The position numbers and the translations under genes are program-made. Of a stretch of 47,258 nucleotides of DNA, positions 28,572-37,853 are shown one piece after another. The DNA comes from Flavobacterium araucananum (GTDB taxonomy: Bacteria > Bacteroidota > Bacteroidia > Flavobacteriales > Flavobacteriaceae): positions 1 to 47,258 of the forward strand of contig NZ_MUGS01000018.1 in assembly GCF_002222055.1 (NCBI RefSeq), written 5' to 3'. Under the pieces are notes generated by a model. It was given only the letters and a program-made list of their open reading frames with translations. It searched no databases and was not told the origin of the DNA. Each line of letters starts with the position of its first letter. The stretch's first letter is position 1.

Positions 28572-28579
28572 AAGGAGGT
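28572..28579 (+). promoter_or_regulatory. Perfect Shine-Dalgarno sequence before the HNOBA-PAS kinase
   Basis: AAGGAGGT lies with its GGAGG core 7 nt before ATG 28586. Bacteroidota rarely use Shine-Dalgarno pairing and no other gene of this window has one this strong. It fixes the start and hints at unusual translation control or a transferred origin. Confidence 0.8.
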
Positions 28580-28585
28580 AACAAC

Positions 28586-31534
28586 ATGGAAAATTCTCAA
28601 TTTCATTTTGATAGTGAAACATTCAATAGGATTTTCCCTTTTTATGTTTTACTAGACCACAACTTACTTATTCAAGACCGAGGTGAAGGTTTAATCAAAG
28701 TGCTTCCGGACTTAAAATGCAGAGGATATTTCCTGAGATCATTTACAATTACCAATCCATTTATCGAAGAGCTAAATGTTGACAATTTTTATAAAGTTAC
28801 CAATCAATTAGTTATAATAGAATCTGTTAAAGATAAAATTTCGCTTCGAGGACAATTTGAAAACTATGAAAATGGCTATTTATTTATAGGTAGCCTCTCG
28901 CATACTTCCTTGAATTATTTTGAAGAAAAAAAAATCTCTCTTTATGATTTCGCTCACTACGATGCAGCATTACAAAATTCTTTGAATACAATACATCAGC
29001 AAGAAAATCAATTAAAAGAAGCCAATAAGAAAATTGTTGATATTGCTCTTTTTACTACTCAAAGTCCAGATCCATTAATTCGCATTGATTTTGAGGGTCA
29101 TCTATTAAAAATGAATCCAGCAGCCGAAGATTTAAAAAATCTTATATTTCAGGGAATTGATTATGAAATTGAGGATTTTTTAAAATTTATTATTCATCAA
29201 ATTGATAAGAGAAAAGAAAGATGGATGTTTGAGGCGGAGAATAATGGTAAGTGCTATTCTTTTGTTTGTAAAAGTCTGCAACAAGAGGGCTGTGTAAATA
29301 TCTATGGACGTGATATTACAGAACAAAAAAGAAATCAAGAAGAGCTAAATAAGTTGTCCTTGGTAGCAAAAACGAATAAAAACGGCATTGTATTCACTTA
29401 TCCGGATGGAAAGATATTTTGGTGTAATGATGCATATCTTAAATTGACAGGATATGAGAACGATGAAATCATTGGTAAAACACCTGTTGAAGTAGGTTCG
29501 GACGCTCTATCGAATAAAGAGGAGATTCACAGAATGATCAATGCATTTTACGAGGGAAATACTTTTGAAGTAGAAATTTTGCATGCTAAAAAAAACGGTG
29601 GCACTTTTTGGTCTAAAACAGTGGGACAACCCATTTTTGATTCCTCCAAAAAGGTGATTCAATATTTTGCAATGATTGAGGATATTTCTGAAGATAAACA
29701 AAAAGAAGAACAAGTTTTATTACTTTCCTCGATAGCAGATAAAAATATTAGTGCAGTCATTATTTGCGACAGTGAAGGTAAAATTGAGTGGGCCAATAGT
29801 AGTTTTACCACAATGACTGGCTACTCCAAGGAAGAATTGATTGGTAAGAGTCCTGGACGTTTATTACAAGGTGAAGCAACCAATCCAAAAACGATTGCTT
29901 ATTTAAAGAATCAAATAAAACAAGGACTTCCTTTTACTTGTGAGGTCTTAAATTATACAAAATATAAAAAGAAATACTGGGTTAGAGTACAAGGACAGGC
30001 GCTTCATAACAAACAAGGAGAGGTGATTAAATATTTTGCTATCGAAGAAAACATTAGCCAAGAAAAAGAGTTCAATCAACAGCTTATAGATTCTGAGAAT
30101 CGTTTAACGTCATTAATAACCAATCTTCAATCAGGCATTTTACTAGAAGATGAGGATAGAAAGGTGCTAATTGCCAATAAAAGGTTTTGTAATTTATTCG
30201 ATTTTAAAGGAGAACCAGAAGAGATGATAGGTTTTGATTCTAAAATGGCTACTGAAGAAAATAAACACTTTTTTAAAAGACCAGATGAATTTATTGAAAG
30301 GGTAGAAGAAATTTTAAGAAATAAAAAAAACGTCTTTTCTGAAGAAATTGAATTGGCCGATGGACGCGTTTACGAAAGGAGTTTTATTCCGATAGCCAAA
30401 GGCAAGAAAAATGATGGTCATTTATGGAGTTTTGAAGATATTACCATCAAGAAAAAGTACAAAGAAAGTCTAGAAGCAGAAAAAGAAAAATATAGAAATA
30501 TTATTGCCAATATGAATATGGGTTTATTGGAAGTAGATATGGATGACGTAATACAATTAGCCAATCAGTCTTTTTGTGATATGAGTGGTTTCTCTTTAAT
30601 TGATTTGTTAGGCAACAATGCATCTGAAATTTTGTTGCATCCTGAGGATAAAAAATTAGTAAATTTTAAAAATAAAGAACGGGTTAAAGGTAAGTCAGAT
30701 TCGTATGAAGTTACTTCTATCAATAAAAAAGGAGAGACAAGATATTGGTTAATTAGCGGCGCTCCAAATTATAATGTAAATGGTGAAGTAATTGGTTCGA
30801 TAGTTATACATTTAGACATAACTCGACAAAAGAGCCTGGAATTGCAAAAAGAAGAATTACTTAAAAAATTAGAAAAACAGAACGAGCAGCTCAATGATTA
30901 TGCTCAAATTGTATCGCATGATTTAAAGTCACCACTACAGAGCATACATTCTTTAGTTACATGGATTAAAGAAGATAATGAAAAAGAGTTTAATGCGCAA
31001 ACGAGTCAATATCTTGATATGATTGAAGGCAAAGTGGAGAAAATGGATCATTTGATTGAAGGAATTCTAACTTATTCTAAAGTAGATGATATTGAGATGA
31101 TTACTGAGAATATTAATTTGAATGTTGAAATCAATAAAATAATTGATATTATTCATATACCTAAGAATATTGAAGTTATAGTAAAAAACGAACTACCGAC
31201 AATCAAAGCTGAGCGATTTAGAATGCAACAGTTGTTTCTAAATATCATCAGCAATGCGGTGAATTATATTGATAAGCCTCTCGGAATTATTCAAATAAGT
31301 TTTGAAGAGGAAAAAAAGCATTATATTTTTGCTATTAAGGATAATGGTCCTGGAATTGCTACAGAGAATCAGGAAAAAATTTTTAAAATATTTCAGTCTT
31401 TTACATCTAATAAAAAATCAACAGGTATTGGATTGTCTATAGTAAAAAAAATAGTCGAGAATTACAAAGGAAACATTTGGATAGAAAGTGAACTGACTAA
31501 AGGTACAACCTTCTTTATTAAATTACCAAAATAG
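28586..31534 (+). CDS. HNOBA-PAS multi-domain sensor histidine kinase
   Basis: The 982-residue soluble kinase has an N-terminal 1-130 region matching the HNOBA domain (heme-NO-binding-associated, as in soluble guanylate cyclase). The cues are FNRIFPFYVLLDHNLLIQDRG, the LP-x-L, FTITNPFIEEL, LRGQFE, YLFIGSLSHTSL and SLYDFAHYDA, then a coiled coil (about 130-155). Five PAS-like domains follow, at about 160-245, 258-372, 380-495, 505-630 and 640-755. The second and third have the classical W-x-N-x-x-x-x-x-x-T-G-Y pattern. HisKA has His778 (QIVSHDLKSPLQSI). The HATPase (about 870-980) has N-box LFLNIISNAVNYI, DNGPGIA and GIGLSIVKKIV. No H-NOX domain is fused, so heme/NO sensing may need a partner. 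The FIST gene starts 5 nt downstream. Confidence 0.88.
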   Translation: MENSQFHFDSETFNRIFPFYVLLDHNLLIQDRGEGLIKVLPDLKCRGYFLRSFTITNPFIEELNVDNFYKVTNQLVIIESVKDKISLRGQFENYENGYLFIGSLSHTSLNYFEEKKISLYDFAHYDAALQNSLNTIHQQENQLKEANKKIVDIALFTTQSPDPLIRIDFEGHLLKMNPAAEDLKNLIFQGIDYEIEDFLKFIIHQIDKRKERWMFEAENNGKCYSFVCKSLQQEGCVNIYGRDITEQKRNQEELNKLSLVAKTNKNGIVFTYPDGKIFWCNDAYLKLTGYENDEIIGKTPVEVGSDALSNKEEIHRMINAFYEGNTFEVEILHAKKNGGTFWSKTVGQPIFDSSKKVIQYFAMIEDISEDKQKEEQVLLLSSIADKNISAVIICDSEGKIEWANSSFTTMTGYSKEELIGKSPGRLLQGEATNPKTIAYLKNQIKQGLPFTCEVLNYTKYKKKYWVRVQGQALHNKQGEVIKYFAIEENISQEKEFNQQLIDSENRLTSLITNLQSGILLEDEDRKVLIANKRFCNLFDFKGEPEEMIGFDSKMATEENKHFFKRPDEFIERVEEILRNKKNVFSEEIELADGRVYERSFIPIAKGKKNDGHLWSFEDITIKKKYKESLEAEKEKYRNIIANMNMGLLEVDMDDVIQLANQSFCDMSGFSLIDLLGNNASEILLHPEDKKLVNFKNKERVKGKSDSYEVTSINKKGETRYWLISGAPNYNVNGEVIGSIVIHLDITRQKSLELQKEELLKKLEKQNEQLNDYAQIVSHDLKSPLQSIHSLVTWIKEDNEKEFNAQTSQYLDMIEGKVEKMDHLIEGILTYSKVDDIEMITENINLNVEINKIIDIIHIPKNIEVIVKNELPTIKAERFRMQQLFLNIISNAVNYIDKPLGIIQISFEEEKKHYIFAIKDNGPGIATENQEKIFKIFQSFTSNKKSTGIGLSIVKKIVENYKGNIWIESELTKGTTFFIKLPK

Positions 31535-31539
31535 AAACT

Positions 31540-32673
31540 ATGAAAATAATTCAAGCTTATAAAAAAAAGAATGAAAATTGGCAGTACCTAACAAATAAGG
31601 AAGAATTAAAAAATCCGCTGGTACTTGTTTTTGCCAATAGGATGCAATTAGAGCTTCCAGAAGTCATTGATGCTATTAGAAAGGAGTTTCCTTATGAACA
31701 TCTGGTTTTTGGCTCTACAGCGGGTGAAATTTTAGATGCAAATGTCTTTGATGATTCTATTGTTGTTAGTGCTATAGAATTTGAAAAAAGTACGTTTGCA
31801 ATTAAAACCGATAATATTTTTAATCATAATAAAGATGCAAATGCTTTAGGGGAATCTCTTTACCAACAAATACCCAAAGAAAACTTAAAGCATTTATTTG
31901 TACTTTCAGAAGGTAGTTTCGTAAACGGAAGCTCACTTATTGAGGGTCTTGAGAATGGCATTCAAAATAAAGTGCCTATCTCAGGAGGAATGTGTGGAGA
32001 CGATGCAAAATTTGAGAAGACATTGGCTTCTTATAAAGAAAATCCAAAAGAAGGAGAAGTCGTTTTAATTGGGTTTTATGGAGAAACTTTAGAAATTTCG
32101 TTTTCCAGTTTTGGAGGATGGAGCTCATTTGGTCCCGAAAGAATTATTACCAGATCAGAAGCCAATATATTGTATGAAATCGATGGACAACCTGCTTTAG
32201 ATTTGTATAAAAAATACTTAGGAGACAAAGCTAATGAGTTGCCGCAAGCTTCTTTGTTATATCCTTTAAATGTTACGCCCGAAGGTAAATCACAAGCTGT
32301 AGTTCGTACCATTTTAAATATCAATAACGAAGATCAGTCGATGATTTTAGCTGGAGAAGTGCCTGAAAATGCCAAAGTACAGCTCATGATGGCTTCTGTA
32401 GATGCTATTGCCGAGGGAGCTTCACAAGCGGCAATGTTAGCAATGCAAAATAGAATAAATCACCCACAACTTGCTTTACTAGTGAGTTGCGTAGGAAGAA
32501 AATTAGTTATGAATCAACGGGTTGAAGAGGAAATAGAGCAAGTGCAAGAAATAATAGGAAATGAAGTAGCAATTACCGGGTTTTACTCGTATGGCGAAAT
32601 GGCTCCATTTAGCGAGAATACTTTTTGTGAATTACATAATCAAACCATGACTTTAACCCTAATCAGCGAATAA
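31540..32673 (+). CDS. FIST-domain sensor protein (NosP-like)
   Basis: The 377-residue soluble protein contains FIST_N (about 25-215: VLVFANRMQLELPEVIDAI, FGSTAGEI, PISGGMCGDDAKFEKT) and FIST_C (about 220-370: EIDGQPALDLYKKYLG, ISGE-like end with GFYSYGEMAPF). FIST proteins are sensory modules. One branch, NosP, binds heme and NO and controls a cotranscribed kinase (NahK) in Proteobacteria. Here too the gene sits between two kinases, 5 nt after the HNOBA kinase and overlapping the next kinase by one base (TAATG). Heme binding is not visible from motifs, so the NosP role is an inference from domain plus context. Confidence 0.85.
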   Translation: MKIIQAYKKKNENWQYLTNKEELKNPLVLVFANRMQLELPEVIDAIRKEFPYEHLVFGSTAGEILDANVFDDSIVVSAIEFEKSTFAIKTDNIFNHNKDANALGESLYQQIPKENLKHLFVLSEGSFVNGSSLIEGLENGIQNKVPISGGMCGDDAKFEKTLASYKENPKEGEVVLIGFYGETLEISFSSFGGWSSFGPERIITRSEANILYEIDGQPALDLYKKYLGDKANELPQASLLYPLNVTPEGKSQAVVRTILNINNEDQSMILAGEVPENAKVQLMMASVDAIAEGASQAAMLAMQNRINHPQLALLVSCVGRKLVMNQRVEEEIEQVQEIIGNEVAITGFYSYGEMAPFSENTFCELHNQTMTLTLISE

Positions 32674-33710
32674 TGAATACTCTTTTAAAAAGGCAAATTG
32701 CTAAATTTATAAACCCTGAGCACTTAAAAGATTTAAAGCATTTTTTGCACGCAGTCAATGAATCTTATGATAATCACGAGGATCAGATGAACATGTTGCA
32801 GCGAGCGATGAAAATTAGTTCTGATGAACTTTTCCAAGCCAATAAAAAACTACGCGATGAAGCCAATAGTTTAAAAGAAATAAATTCAAATTTGACAGAA
32901 ATATTGAATTCTATGAATTTGGATGCTGAAAAATTAGGTAATGAAAAAGATTTTAATCAATCCGATTTCTTAAAAAAACAATCTATAGAAATTGTGACTA
33001 TGAATAAGCAAAGAGAAGAATTACTAAAGAGTTTAGAAAATCATAATAAAGAACTTAACGAATATGCTCATGTTGTTTCTCATGATTTAAAAGCACCACT
33101 CAGAAATATAGACACCCTTATTAATTGGGTCATTGAGGATAATAAAGAAATGGGTGAAAGTTGCTTAAACTCGCTTAATCAGGTACTTTTTAATGTCGAA
33201 AAAATGGATTTGCTCATCAAAGGAATTTTAGATTATTCTACTGTAGACAAGTTAGAATCTGAAGAAAGATTAATTGATCTTAATGAGGTAATTGACGAAA
33301 TAAAGAGGGATATTCATATTCCTAAAAATATTGAAATTTCGATAATCAATGATTTACCAAAAATAAAAGGAAATACATGGCGATTCAAACAATTAATGCA
33401 AAATTTAATTGAAAATAGCATCCATTATAATGATAAGTCTCAAGGCCAAATTGAAATTGGTTGTAGAGAAAAAGAGCAAGATTTTGAATTTTACATCAAA
33501 GATAATGGCATCGGAATCGCTGAAAAATACCACGACAAAATTTTTAAAATATTCACAAAATTAGAAAGCAACAATCAAAATTCAGGAGTAGGGCTTTCTA
33601 TAGTTAACAAAATTATTGAGTATTATAAAGGTTCAATCTGGCTTGAAAGTAAAGAAAACATTGGAACAACATTTTATTTTACCTTACCTAAAAACTATGG
33701 AACAGCCTAA
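32673..33710 (+). CDS. NahK-like hybrid-free histidine kinase
   Basis: The 345-residue soluble kinase has an N-terminal helical segment (FLHAVNESYDNHEDQMNMLQRAMKISSDELFQANKKL) very like the start of kinases linked to FIST/NosP genes. A coiled coil runs to about residue 125, then HisKA with His137 (HVVSHDLKAPLRNI). The HATPase (about 225-340) has N-box LMQNLIENSIHYN, DNGIGIAE and GVGLSIVNKII. No sensory PAS or TM is present, as expected if the FIST protein is the sensor. It overlaps FIST by 1 nt and the HPt gene by 14 nt, so the three should be translated together. Confidence 0.9.
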   Translation: MNTLLKRQIAKFINPEHLKDLKHFLHAVNESYDNHEDQMNMLQRAMKISSDELFQANKKLRDEANSLKEINSNLTEILNSMNLDAEKLGNEKDFNQSDFLKKQSIEIVTMNKQREELLKSLENHNKELNEYAHVVSHDLKAPLRNIDTLINWVIEDNKEMGESCLNSLNQVLFNVEKMDLLIKGILDYSTVDKLESEERLIDLNEVIDEIKRDIHIPKNIEISIINDLPKIKGNTWRFKQLMQNLIENSIHYNDKSQGQIEIGCREKEQDFEFYIKDNGIGIAEKYHDKIFKIFTKLESNNQNSGVGLSIVNKIIEYYKGSIWLESKENIGTTFYFTLPKNYGTA

Positions 33711-34014
33711 TTTAAATTATATTGACCAACTCTGCGGAGAAGACGATGCATTTAAGCAAAAAATGATTGCAATTATTAAAAAAGAACTCCCTCTTGAAAT
33801 AGATTCCTATCATAAATTTATGCAAGAGCAGCATTATAAGCTGGCTGCAGAGTGTGTTCATAAATTAAAGCATAAAATATCTATTTTTGACCTTGAAAAA
33901 AGCTATGATATTACTCATGAATACGAAAATCACTTATTAAATGGCACACTTGAGTCTGAAGACAAATTTGAAAGTATTTTACAGTTAATGCAAAACTTTG
34001 TAAACGATTTGTAA
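33697..34014 (+). CDS. HPt-domain phosphotransfer protein
   Basis: The 105-residue helical protein starts at ATG 33697, inside the end of the kinase gene. An earlier ATG at 33616 would be deep in the kinase coding region and is unlikely. The phosphorylation site is His55 in AAECVHKLKHKISIFDL, matching the HPt pattern A-H-x-L-K. HPt proteins pass phosphate between receiver domains. The single-receiver protein (27879) could donate and the receiver-glycosyltransferase (35421) could accept; both are encoded nearby. It is the last gene of the operon and faces the glycosyltransferase operon. Confidence 0.85.
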   Translation: MEQPNLNYIDQLCGEDDAFKQKMIAIIKKELPLEIDSYHKFMQEQHYKLAAECVHKLKHKISIFDLEKSYDITHEYENHLLNGTLESEDKFESILQLMQNFVNDL

Positions 34015-34035
34015 AAAAAGCTTAGTTTACGAATG

Positions 34036-34067
<32 letters not shown>

Positions 34068-34187
34068 GGTTGGTAGTTAAAACATATATTATCATACTTT
34101 ACATTCTCCTATTATATGTCAGAGATATTAAAAAACAAATAGAGTCAAAATAATCTTTAACCGTTTGTCATAAAAGTACTTATTTAA

Positions 34188-34224
34188 TAAAAAAGCGAAA
34201 AGCAAGTTATGGTTTTAACTTGCT
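34188..34224 (-). terminator. Terminator of the glycosyltransferase operon
   Basis: A 9-bp perfect stem (AGCAAGTTA, 34201-34209; TAACTTGCT, 34216-34224) has a 6-nt loop. On the minus strand it is followed by TTTCGCTTTTTT, fitting a rho-independent terminator 25 nt after the receiver-GT2 stop. Confidence 0.75.
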
Positions 34225-34248
34225 CTATACTTTACTGGTGGTAGTTTT

Positions 34249-35421
34249 TTACCTGTAATGAATTGCGATTTGGCCAATTTGGCCAATAATTTTTATGGAA
34301 TCTTTAAATGACAATTTCGAACCATCCATGTGAATCCATCTGTTTAAGGGTTTTTCTAAAATTAACTCTTGAGTCTTCGTAGAGCCATATATTTTTTTCA
34401 TCCGCATAAAAATCTCTACATCAAAAACCCATTTTGTTATGAATTTTTCATTAAAGGTTTTTTCTATAATTTCTTTTGTCATTATTTTGGCGCCACATTG
34501 TGTATCGTTAATTTCCATTCCAAGAATTTTTCTAATGATATAATTTATAGTTTTGCTAATAATAGCTCTTGCGGATTGTTTGGTAATATCAGCTCCCATT
34601 CTTGAAATTCTGGAGCCAAAAACCAATTTGTATTTAGAGTTATAAATTGTATCTGCCAAATCTTGAAAATCATCGAAATTGGTCGATAAATCGGCGTCTA
34701 AAAAACCGATGTAATCAAATTGATTTTGCTTGGCCAAGTGTAACATTCCCAGACGGACAGCTTCGGCTTTTCCACCATTTTTTTCACAATCATACACGCT
34801 AATATATTCTTCTTTTCCTTTTGTTAATTCATGCAATACAGCTAGTGTATTGTCTTTACTTCCATCGTTTACAAAACACAAATGGTAACCTAAATTTTTA
34901 TGTACAAAAGACTTAAATTCATCACTAGACAAACGAGTTTCCTCGTTATAACACGGAATAACAACTCCAATACACTTGTTTTGGATATATCGCTCTTTCG
35001 AATTGGGTTTTTCCGTAACACTTTTTTCAATAGTAGAGCCTATTAATCTTTTTACTCTCGCACCAATTTCGCTTAAACTCAAAGGCTTCTTCATGTAGTC
35101 ATCAATACCTAAATCAAAACCTTTTATAATGACTTCTTCATCAGTATTACCAGATAAAACCATTACAGGAGTGTTGTCTTTTTTGATTTGCTTGATATGT
35201 TTGACTACCTCCAAACCAGATTGATGCTCATTTAAAGATTCTGTATTAGAGAGATTAGACATATTAATGTCAACAATAACTAAATTTGGCTTTTCACTGT
35301 CATATTTAGCTATGGCATCGATTATATTGTCTGTACTTATAACTTCATATCCTAAACCACTTAGCAATTTTTCTAAAGACAACAAGACCAATTGCTGATC
35401 ATCTACTATTAGTATTTTCAT
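34249..35421 (-). CDS. Response-regulator receiver domain fused to a GT2 glycosyltransferase
   Basis: The 390-residue protein has two domains. Residues 1-125 are a full receiver: acidic D7-D8, phosphorylation site Asp51 (NLVIVDINMS), VMVLSGNTDEE, Lys111/112 (DDYMKKPLS) and a small insert near 58-68. Residues about 148-385 are a GT-A fold glycosyltransferase of family 2, close to the DPM1/ALG5 (polyprenyl-phosphate sugar) group. The signs are VVIPCYNEETRL, FVNDGSKDNT, the metal-binding DAD (242-244, GFLDADLST) and INDTQCGAKIM. No C-terminal TMs are present. A receiver with a sugar transferase as output is rare; it implies control of sugar transfer by phosphorylation. It is the last gene of an operon after the flippase and GT4 (16-nt gap) and converges on the HPt gene. 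Confidence 0.92.
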   Translation of the reverse strand: MKILIVDDQQLVLLSLEKLLSGLGYEVISTDNIIDAIAKYDSEKPNLVIVDINMSNLSNTESLNEHQSGLEVVKHIKQIKKDNTPVMVLSGNTDEEVIIKGFDLGIDDYMKKPLSLSEIGARVKRLIGSTIEKSVTEKPNSKERYIQNKCIGVVIPCYNEETRLSSDEFKSFVHKNLGYHLCFVNDGSKDNTLAVLHELTKGKEEYISVYDCEKNGGKAEAVRLGMLHLAKQNQFDYIGFLDADLSTNFDDFQDLADTIYNSKYKLVFGSRISRMGADITKQSARAIISKTINYIIRKILGMEINDTQCGAKIMTKEIIEKTFNEKFITKWVFDVEIFMRMKKIYGSTKTQELILEKPLNRWIHMDGSKLSFKDSIKIIGQIGQIAIHYR

Positions 35422-35437
35422 AATATTACATTTAAGT

Positions 35438-36604
35438 TTATTGTATTGATTTAAAACATTCTATATACATCATTATAATTTTGTCCATTGATAGGGCGCT
35501 TGCAGCCTGAAAATTAGCAATTGCTAATTCTTTTCGATAGGTATCGTTTGAAATAATTTTGTCAATCGCTATAGCTAAAGAATCGGCACTTTCCGGATTA
35601 AAAAATTCTCCTTTATACCCTTCATCTTTAATTAGCAAGGCCAAATCACCTAAATCAGGCATGATAACTGCTTTGCCGTAGCTTCCTGCTTGATGCAAAA
35701 CTCCAGAACTGCCAGTAGTAGATGTATAAGGGAATACCACAATTGTACTATCAGTAAAAATTCGTTCTACATTATTTTCTTCAACATAGCCGGTAAAAAT
35801 TATTCCCTCAACGTTTTTGTATTTTTCTTGTACTGCATCTAAATATCCAGGTGTGTTTGGACTATCTGTTCCAGCAATCACGACTTCTAATTTTTCTGGA
35901 TTTGTTTTTCTAACAATTTCGACTGCATCAATTAAAATTTCGACTTTTTTGTAGGTTCCAAATTTCCCAAAAGCCATAATTTGTTTAGGGCCAGATTTAA
36001 TTTCAAAATTAGGATTTTTGACTGATTCGAATGTCCCATGTGGAATTAGCATTACATTTTGGGTATGGTATTTAGCATTTAAAACATCCACATATTTATG
36101 AATAGTTACAGCAACTTTATTGGCTTTCAAAATGCATCTGGTAATGTTAGTTCCAATAAAATTATAGATCTTCTGCATGAATTTACTCTCTGTGAATCCT
36201 GCTTTTTCTAGATCAACTTGCTCTAAAATGTTATGTAATAAAACCACTGTTTTGTATCCAAAAAATCTCAAAATCATGGGTAACAATAATCCCAAGGCAG
36301 AAGGTGTTTTTTTATCTCCAAATTTTACAAACTGAAGATTAAACAAAATCACATCTGGTTGTTCTTCTCGAACTGCATTAAGAACAGAAAAAATAGTGGT
36401 GTAACTGTTAAATCTCCAACATTCTTTTACTTTTACCTTTTCTTTTTGGTCAAAGTCTAATTGTTTCGCTTCAGATGTTTTATCGGATAATAAAATTAAT
36501 TCGGCTACTTCTGAGTTTTGAACAAAGTTTTTTACCAAATGATAACCATATTCATTTAGTGTAACTTTACTTGGGGGAAATGCAGTGACTACAGCTACTT
36601 TCAT
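35438..36604 (-). CDS. GT4-family glycosyltransferase
   Basis: The 388-residue GT-B enzyme starts at ATG 36604 (MKVAVVTAFPPSKVTL). An earlier in-frame ATG at 36697 would overlap the flippase gene and adds a chance hydrophobic leader. The C-terminal half has the family-4 pattern: QIMAFGKFGTYKKVEILIDAV, LEVVIAGTD, GIIFTGYVEENNVERIF, and VVFPYTSTTGSSGVLHQAGSYGKAV, in which the sugar-nucleotide loop E is replaced by SGVLHQA. The donor and acceptor are unknown. It lies 10 nt after the flippase and 16 nt before the receiver-GT2, in one transcript. Confidence 0.9.
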   Translation of the reverse strand: MKVAVVTAFPPSKVTLNEYGYHLVKNFVQNSEVAELILLSDKTSEAKQLDFDQKEKVKVKECWRFNSYTTIFSVLNAVREEQPDVILFNLQFVKFGDKKTPSALGLLLPMILRFFGYKTVVLLHNILEQVDLEKAGFTESKFMQKIYNFIGTNITRCILKANKVAVTIHKYVDVLNAKYHTQNVMLIPHGTFESVKNPNFEIKSGPKQIMAFGKFGTYKKVEILIDAVEIVRKTNPEKLEVVIAGTDSPNTPGYLDAVQEKYKNVEGIIFTGYVEENNVERIFTDSTIVVFPYTSTTGSSGVLHQAGSYGKAVIMPDLGDLALLIKDEGYKGEFFNPESADSLAIAIDKIISNDTYRKELAIANFQAASALSMDKIIMMYIECFKSIQ

Positions 36605-36614
36605 ATCTAAAATG

Positions 36615-37853
36615 TTACTTTTTATTGTTATTAAAAAAGAAAAAAAACAATTGAAATAATAATAATACCACCATCGCGATGATTTGCATAACAACAACCT
36701 GTTCGAGTGAATTATGATAGAGGACTATTAGTATTATTTGTGCAAGTCCCAGAAAGGCTGATATTATGACAGGTACATACTTATTTATAGAAAGAAAATA
36801 GTAGGCAAAAATATTTGCAATGGCAAAAATAGAAGTTGCCAATGCATATTTCCACAACAAGAAAGCAATGGGCAGATATTTCTCGCCAAACATTAATCGC
36901 ACTACAATTTCAGGAAATAAGAGTGCACTTAAAACAATTATTGTAGACAAGCAAACAATATATAAAACATATTTTAATAGAATCGGAAGTGTTTCTGCTC
37001 CTTGTTTTTTTAACTGTATTACTTTAGGCAAAAGAAGCATTACAAACATCCAAGCGACAAAATATACTACCCGACCTATTAATGCTAAACAAGCATATAA
37101 GCCCGCTCTTTCATTATCAAAATAATGTTTAACCAATATAATATCACTATTGTTAATGATGATTTGCGTTAATTCATAGAAGGCTGTTAGAGCGAAAAAT
37201 GTTATAATGGATTTTGTATCTAAATTGTCACTTAGAGTCTGTTTGTTTTTACTGTTAATTATTTTTTGAAAAGGAATCAAACCAAAGGCAAATGAAATTA
37301 AAATTCCTAGTGCGATAATAATAGAAGATTGAATTTGAGGTAAAAGGTAGAGTAACAAAAGTGTCAAAATCAAACGACATAACATTTCAAAATAGTAGGT
37401 TTTTGACAAATTTCTCAGATCATTTTTTCCCTGATATAAACCTCTATTAATGCTCATTATAAAATACATTGGAAGTCCCAAACCAAACCAAACAAACATT
37501 AGTGACGTTTTGGTTTTAAAAATTTCTTGCAATTGATGACTGAATACTACTACTGTAAATCCCAGTATTACACCGAAGAGGAGTGCATACTTAAAAATAA
37601 ATTTTAAAAAAATATGCAATTGCGTTCCTTCTAGCAAAACGGCATATTTAGCCGCAGTAACCTGAAATGTCATTCCAACAAAAGACAATACTAAAAGCAA
37701 AGTTATTAAGATCGCAGCGTCAGCAAACGCAGAAGGACCAAGTATCCTTCCTAAGAGCAGATTGTACAAATAATTGCCTGTATTTACAAATAAAATTGTA
37801 AGCATAAAAAAATTCTCCGCAGTGATCTTTTTATAAGTATTTTTAATATTCAA
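36615..37853 (-). CDS. Oligosaccharide flippase / polysaccharide biosynthesis membrane protein
   Basis: The 412-residue integral membrane protein has about 12 hydrophobic segments. The N-terminus (NTGNYLYNLLLGRILGPSAFADA) is the standard opening of the Wzx/PST branch of the MOP superfamily (G-R-x-L-G-P-x-x-F/Y). Members flip undecaprenyl-linked oligosaccharides or help export polysaccharides. It is the first gene of the three-gene minus-strand operon with GT4 and receiver-GT2, which supports a role in glycan assembly. The C-terminus is a poly-Phe/Asn/Lys tail (FFFFFFNNNKK). Confidence 0.87.
   Translation of the reverse strand: MNIKNTYKKITAENFFMLTILFVNTGNYLYNLLLGRILGPSAFADAAILITLLLVLSFVGMTFQVTAAKYAVLLEGTQLHIFLKFIFKYALLFGVILGFTVVVFSHQLQEIFKTKTSLMFVWFGLGLPMYFIMSINRGLYQGKNDLRNLSKTYYFEMLCRLILTLLLLYLLPQIQSSIIIALGILISFAFGLIPFQKIINSKNKQTLSDNLDTKSIITFFALTAFYELTQIIINNSDIILVKHYFDNERAGLYACLALIGRVVYFVAWMFVMLLLPKVIQLKKQGAETLPILLKYVLYIVCLSTIIVLSALLFPEIVVRLMFGEKYLPIAFLLWKYALATSIFAIANIFAYYFLSINKYVPVIISAFLGLAQIILIVLYHNSLEQVVVMQIIAMVVLLLFQLFFFFFNNNKK

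Noticed and set aside
33616..33696. Upstream start for the HPt protein
   Set aside because: It reads through the kinase G2 box in another frame; the HPt helix bundle begins after ATG 33697.
36605..36697. Longer N-terminus for the GT4 enzyme
   Set aside because: It would overlap the flippase coding region by about 80 nt and read poly-Tyr/Phe sequence; ATG 36604 starts the GT-B fold exactly.
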